Source of the DNA: Geminicoccaceae bacterium | Lineage (GTDB): Bacteria > Pseudomonadota > Alphaproteobacteria > Geminicoccales > Geminicoccaceae | Assembly: GCA_020446285.1 (NCBI GenBank) | Contig: JAGREZ010000215.1 | Span: 1-6,817 of the forward strand | Direction of reading: 5' to 3' | DNA: 6,817 bases | Shown: in pieces, positions 5,607-6,817 of the stretch | Layout of the letters: every line of letters starts with the position of its first letter | Numbering within the stretch: position 1 is the stretch's first letter | Position numbers and translations under genes: made by a program | Notes under the pieces: model-generated | What the model saw: the letters and a program-made list of their open reading frames with translations, nothing else | What the model was told of the DNA's origin: nothing | Database searches by the model: none

Positions 5607-5751
5607 TGTGTCCCGATGGTCTGCCTGAACACATCATCGACCCTCCCGATTAACATGATGTCGACACTCAGCCTCATATGCCGTTCGTCGATTGTCCCCG
5701 TATCCGGACTGTTGCCTCAACGGCATCCGGGTGTCCGGACGCCGCAATCTG
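5607..5751. other. Intergenic DNA upstream of thrS with repeated CCGGAC
   Basis: No gene is supported here. TCCGGAC at 5703-5709 and GTCCGGA at 5733-5739 form 7-bp arms with a 23-base spacer. Equally, CCGGAC occurs as a direct repeat at 5704 and 5735, 31 bases apart, about three helical turns. The right copy is part of the palindrome GTCCGGAC and ends 11 bases before the thrS -35 element. On the minus strand, GGGAGGG stands 3 bases ahead of an ATG at 5637, but that frame looks non-coding. Confidence 0.3.
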
Positions 5752-5779
5752 TTGACACCAACGCCGCGCGTACTATGGG
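5752..5779 (+). promoter_or_regulatory. Likely sigma-70 promoter of thrS
   Basis: A full-consensus -35 element, TTGACA, lies at 5752-5757. Sixteen bases later TATGGG (5774-5779) can serve as a modest -10. Transcription would start near 5786 and give a leader of roughly 33 bases before the thrS ATG. The -35 match is strong and the -10 weak. Confidence 0.5.
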
Positions 5780-5818
5780 TTGGCTCCGGTTTTGTCACGC
5801 AGAGGCCTTTCCCCCGAT

Positions 5819-6817
5819 ATGTCCACGATCACCCTGCCCGATGGTAGCAAGCGGGCCCATGAGACGCCCGTGACCGGGCTCGAGATTGCGCAATCGATCA
5901 GCAAGTCGCTGGCCAGACAGGCACTGGCAGTGGTGGTCGATGGTGAACTCAGGGATCTGGACTGGCCGATCACTACCGACGCCGCCGTGCGGCTGGTGAA
6001 GAAGGAGGATCCCGAAGCCCTCGCCCTGCTGCGTCATGATTGCGCGCATGTGATGGCCGAGGCGGTACAGGACATCTTCCCGGGCACCCAGGTGACCATC
6101 GGTCCTGCCATCGAGAACGGCTTCTATTACGATTTCGCCCGCAGCGAGCCGTTCCGCGAGGAGGACCTGCAGAAGATCGAGGCACGCATGGCCGAGATCG
6201 TCGGGGCCGACAAGCCGTTCCGCCGCGAGGAGGTGAGCCGCAGCGAGGCACATGAGCGCTTCAAGGCGATGGGCGAGACCTACAAGCTCGAACTGCTCGA
6301 TGCGATCCCCGAGAACGAGCCCGTCACGCTCTACCATCAGGGCGAGTGGTTCGACCTCTGCCGCGGACCGCACGCACCCTCCACCGGCCGCATCGGCGCG
6401 TTCAAGCTGATGAAGGTGGCGGGCGCCTACTGGCGCGGTGATTCGAAAAATGCCCAGCTGCAGCGAATCTACGGCACGGCGTTCGCGTCGGAAAAGGAGC
6501 TCAGGGCCTACCTGCACCAGCTCGAGGAAGCCGAGAAGCGCGACCATCGCCGGCTCGGCCGCGAGATGGATCTCTTCCACATCCAGGAAGAGGCGACCGG
6601 TTCCGTCTTCTGGCACAACAAGGGCTGGATTGTCTGGCGCGAGGTCGAGAACTATGTCCGCCGCCGTCTCGACGGTGCCGATTACGATGAAGTGAAGACA
6701 CCGCAGCTGGTCGACCGCAGCCTGTGGGAACGGTCCGGCCACTGGGACAAGTTTCGCGAACACATGTTCACCGTCGAGGCGGAGGAGCGCGCGCTGGCGC
6801 TCAAGCCGATGAACTGC
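5819..6817 (+). CDS. thrS: Threonyl-tRNA synthetase, N-terminal part (cut by window end)
   Basis: The frame is open from the ATG at 5819 to the last base, giving 333 of an expected 640 or so residues. The enzyme charges tRNA-Thr with threonine in the cytoplasm and removes mischarged serine. The TGS domain (1 to about 62) starts with ITLPDGS. The editing domain shows HDCAH (73-77) and CRGPH (181-185), so His73, His77, Cys181 and His185 occupy the known editing-site positions, essentially matching E. coli numbering (73, 77, 182, 186). The ending [20 protein letters not shown] (196-215) is typical. The catalytic domain begins near [12 protein letters not shown] (242-253), and the window stops at LKPMNC, whose Cys333 corresponds to the first active-site zinc ligand. 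The start agrees with the family, although AGAGG is 13 bases upstream, an unusually long spacing. No T-box or threonine-attenuator leader was seen. Apparently intact as far as visible. Confidence 0.97.
   Translation, partial: MSTITLPDGSKRAHETPVTGLEIAQSISKSLARQALAVVVDGELRDLDWPITTDAAVRLVKKEDPEALALLRHDCAHVMAEAVQDIFPGTQVTIGPAIENGFYYDFARSEPFREEDLQKIEARMAEIVGADKPFRREEVSRSEAHERFKAMGETYKLELLDAIPENEPVTLYHQGEWFDLCRGPHAPSTGRIGAFKLMKVAGAYWRGDSKNAQLQRIYGTAFASEKELRAYLHQLEEAEKRDHRRLGREMDLFHIQEEATGSVFWHNKGWIVWREVENYVRRRLDGADYDEVKTPQLVDRSLWERSGHWDKFREHMFTVEAEERALALKPMNC

Noticed and set aside
5407..5637. 76-codon minus-strand frame with a good ribosome site (GGGAGGG before the ATG at 5637)
   Set aside because: Third-position GC bias is weak in its first half, it overlaps the end of the glycosyltransferase gene, and it shares DNA with the better-biased 39-codon frame. 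The ribosome site could still feed a short leader peptide, so the rejection is moderate.
5780..5818. T-box or threonine attenuator in front of thrS
   Set aside because: The leader downstream of the likely promoter is only about 33 bases, too short for either, and has no run of threonine codons or T-box sequence.
5795..6763. 322-codon open frame on the - strand, antisense to thrS
   Set aside because: thrS is unmistakable on the other strand. Long antisense frames are common opposite synthetase genes in GC-rich genomes and are often misannotated.

Overview
The window looks like chromosomal DNA from a GC-rich alphaproteobacterium. Third codon positions in the real genes are mostly G or C, GTG starts are used freely, and the proteins resemble Rhodospirillales/Rhizobiales relatives. 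That placement is an inference from sequence character, not from a search.

Layout from left to right. Bases 1-147 are the 3' end of a zinc-type medium-chain dehydrogenase on the + strand. It converges on a leftward block of four genes that, in transcription order, runs from 3970 down to 196: an alpha/beta hydrolase resembling ABHD10, a creatininase-family metal hydrolase that overlaps it by 4 bases, a BadF/GspK-type sugar kinase 33 bases further on, and, after a 311-base gap rich in inverted repeats, a two-SIS-domain sugar-phosphate deaminase/isomerase related to the C-terminal half of GlmS. To the right, a divergent region (3971-4211) leads into a rightward family 4 glycosyltransferase. A 371-base gap follows, holding a possible 39-codon leftward small ORF and the likely thrS promoter. 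The window ends inside thrS at its first catalytic zinc ligand.

The leftward block reads as a sugar or amino-sugar salvage module. The kinase would phosphorylate an amino sugar such as glucosamine, and the SIS protein, which lacks the glutaminase domain of GlmS, would isomerise and deaminate the 6-phosphate towards fructose 6-phosphate. No NagA-type deacetylase is present in the window. A creatininase-family amidohydrolase and a serine hydrolase lie upstream in the same block, which suggests that an amide- or ester-modified amino sugar is unmasked before phosphorylation. This is the most interesting biological hypothesis here and is not proven.

The regulatory DNA is unusually structured. Two perfect dyads upstream of the SIS gene and behind the kinase share the core GACAG-N11-CTGTC and are centred 231 bp apart. 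A 32-bp dyad sits where the promoter of the hydrolase gene should be. The glycosyltransferase and thrS are probably ordinary envelope and translation genes that happen to border the block.
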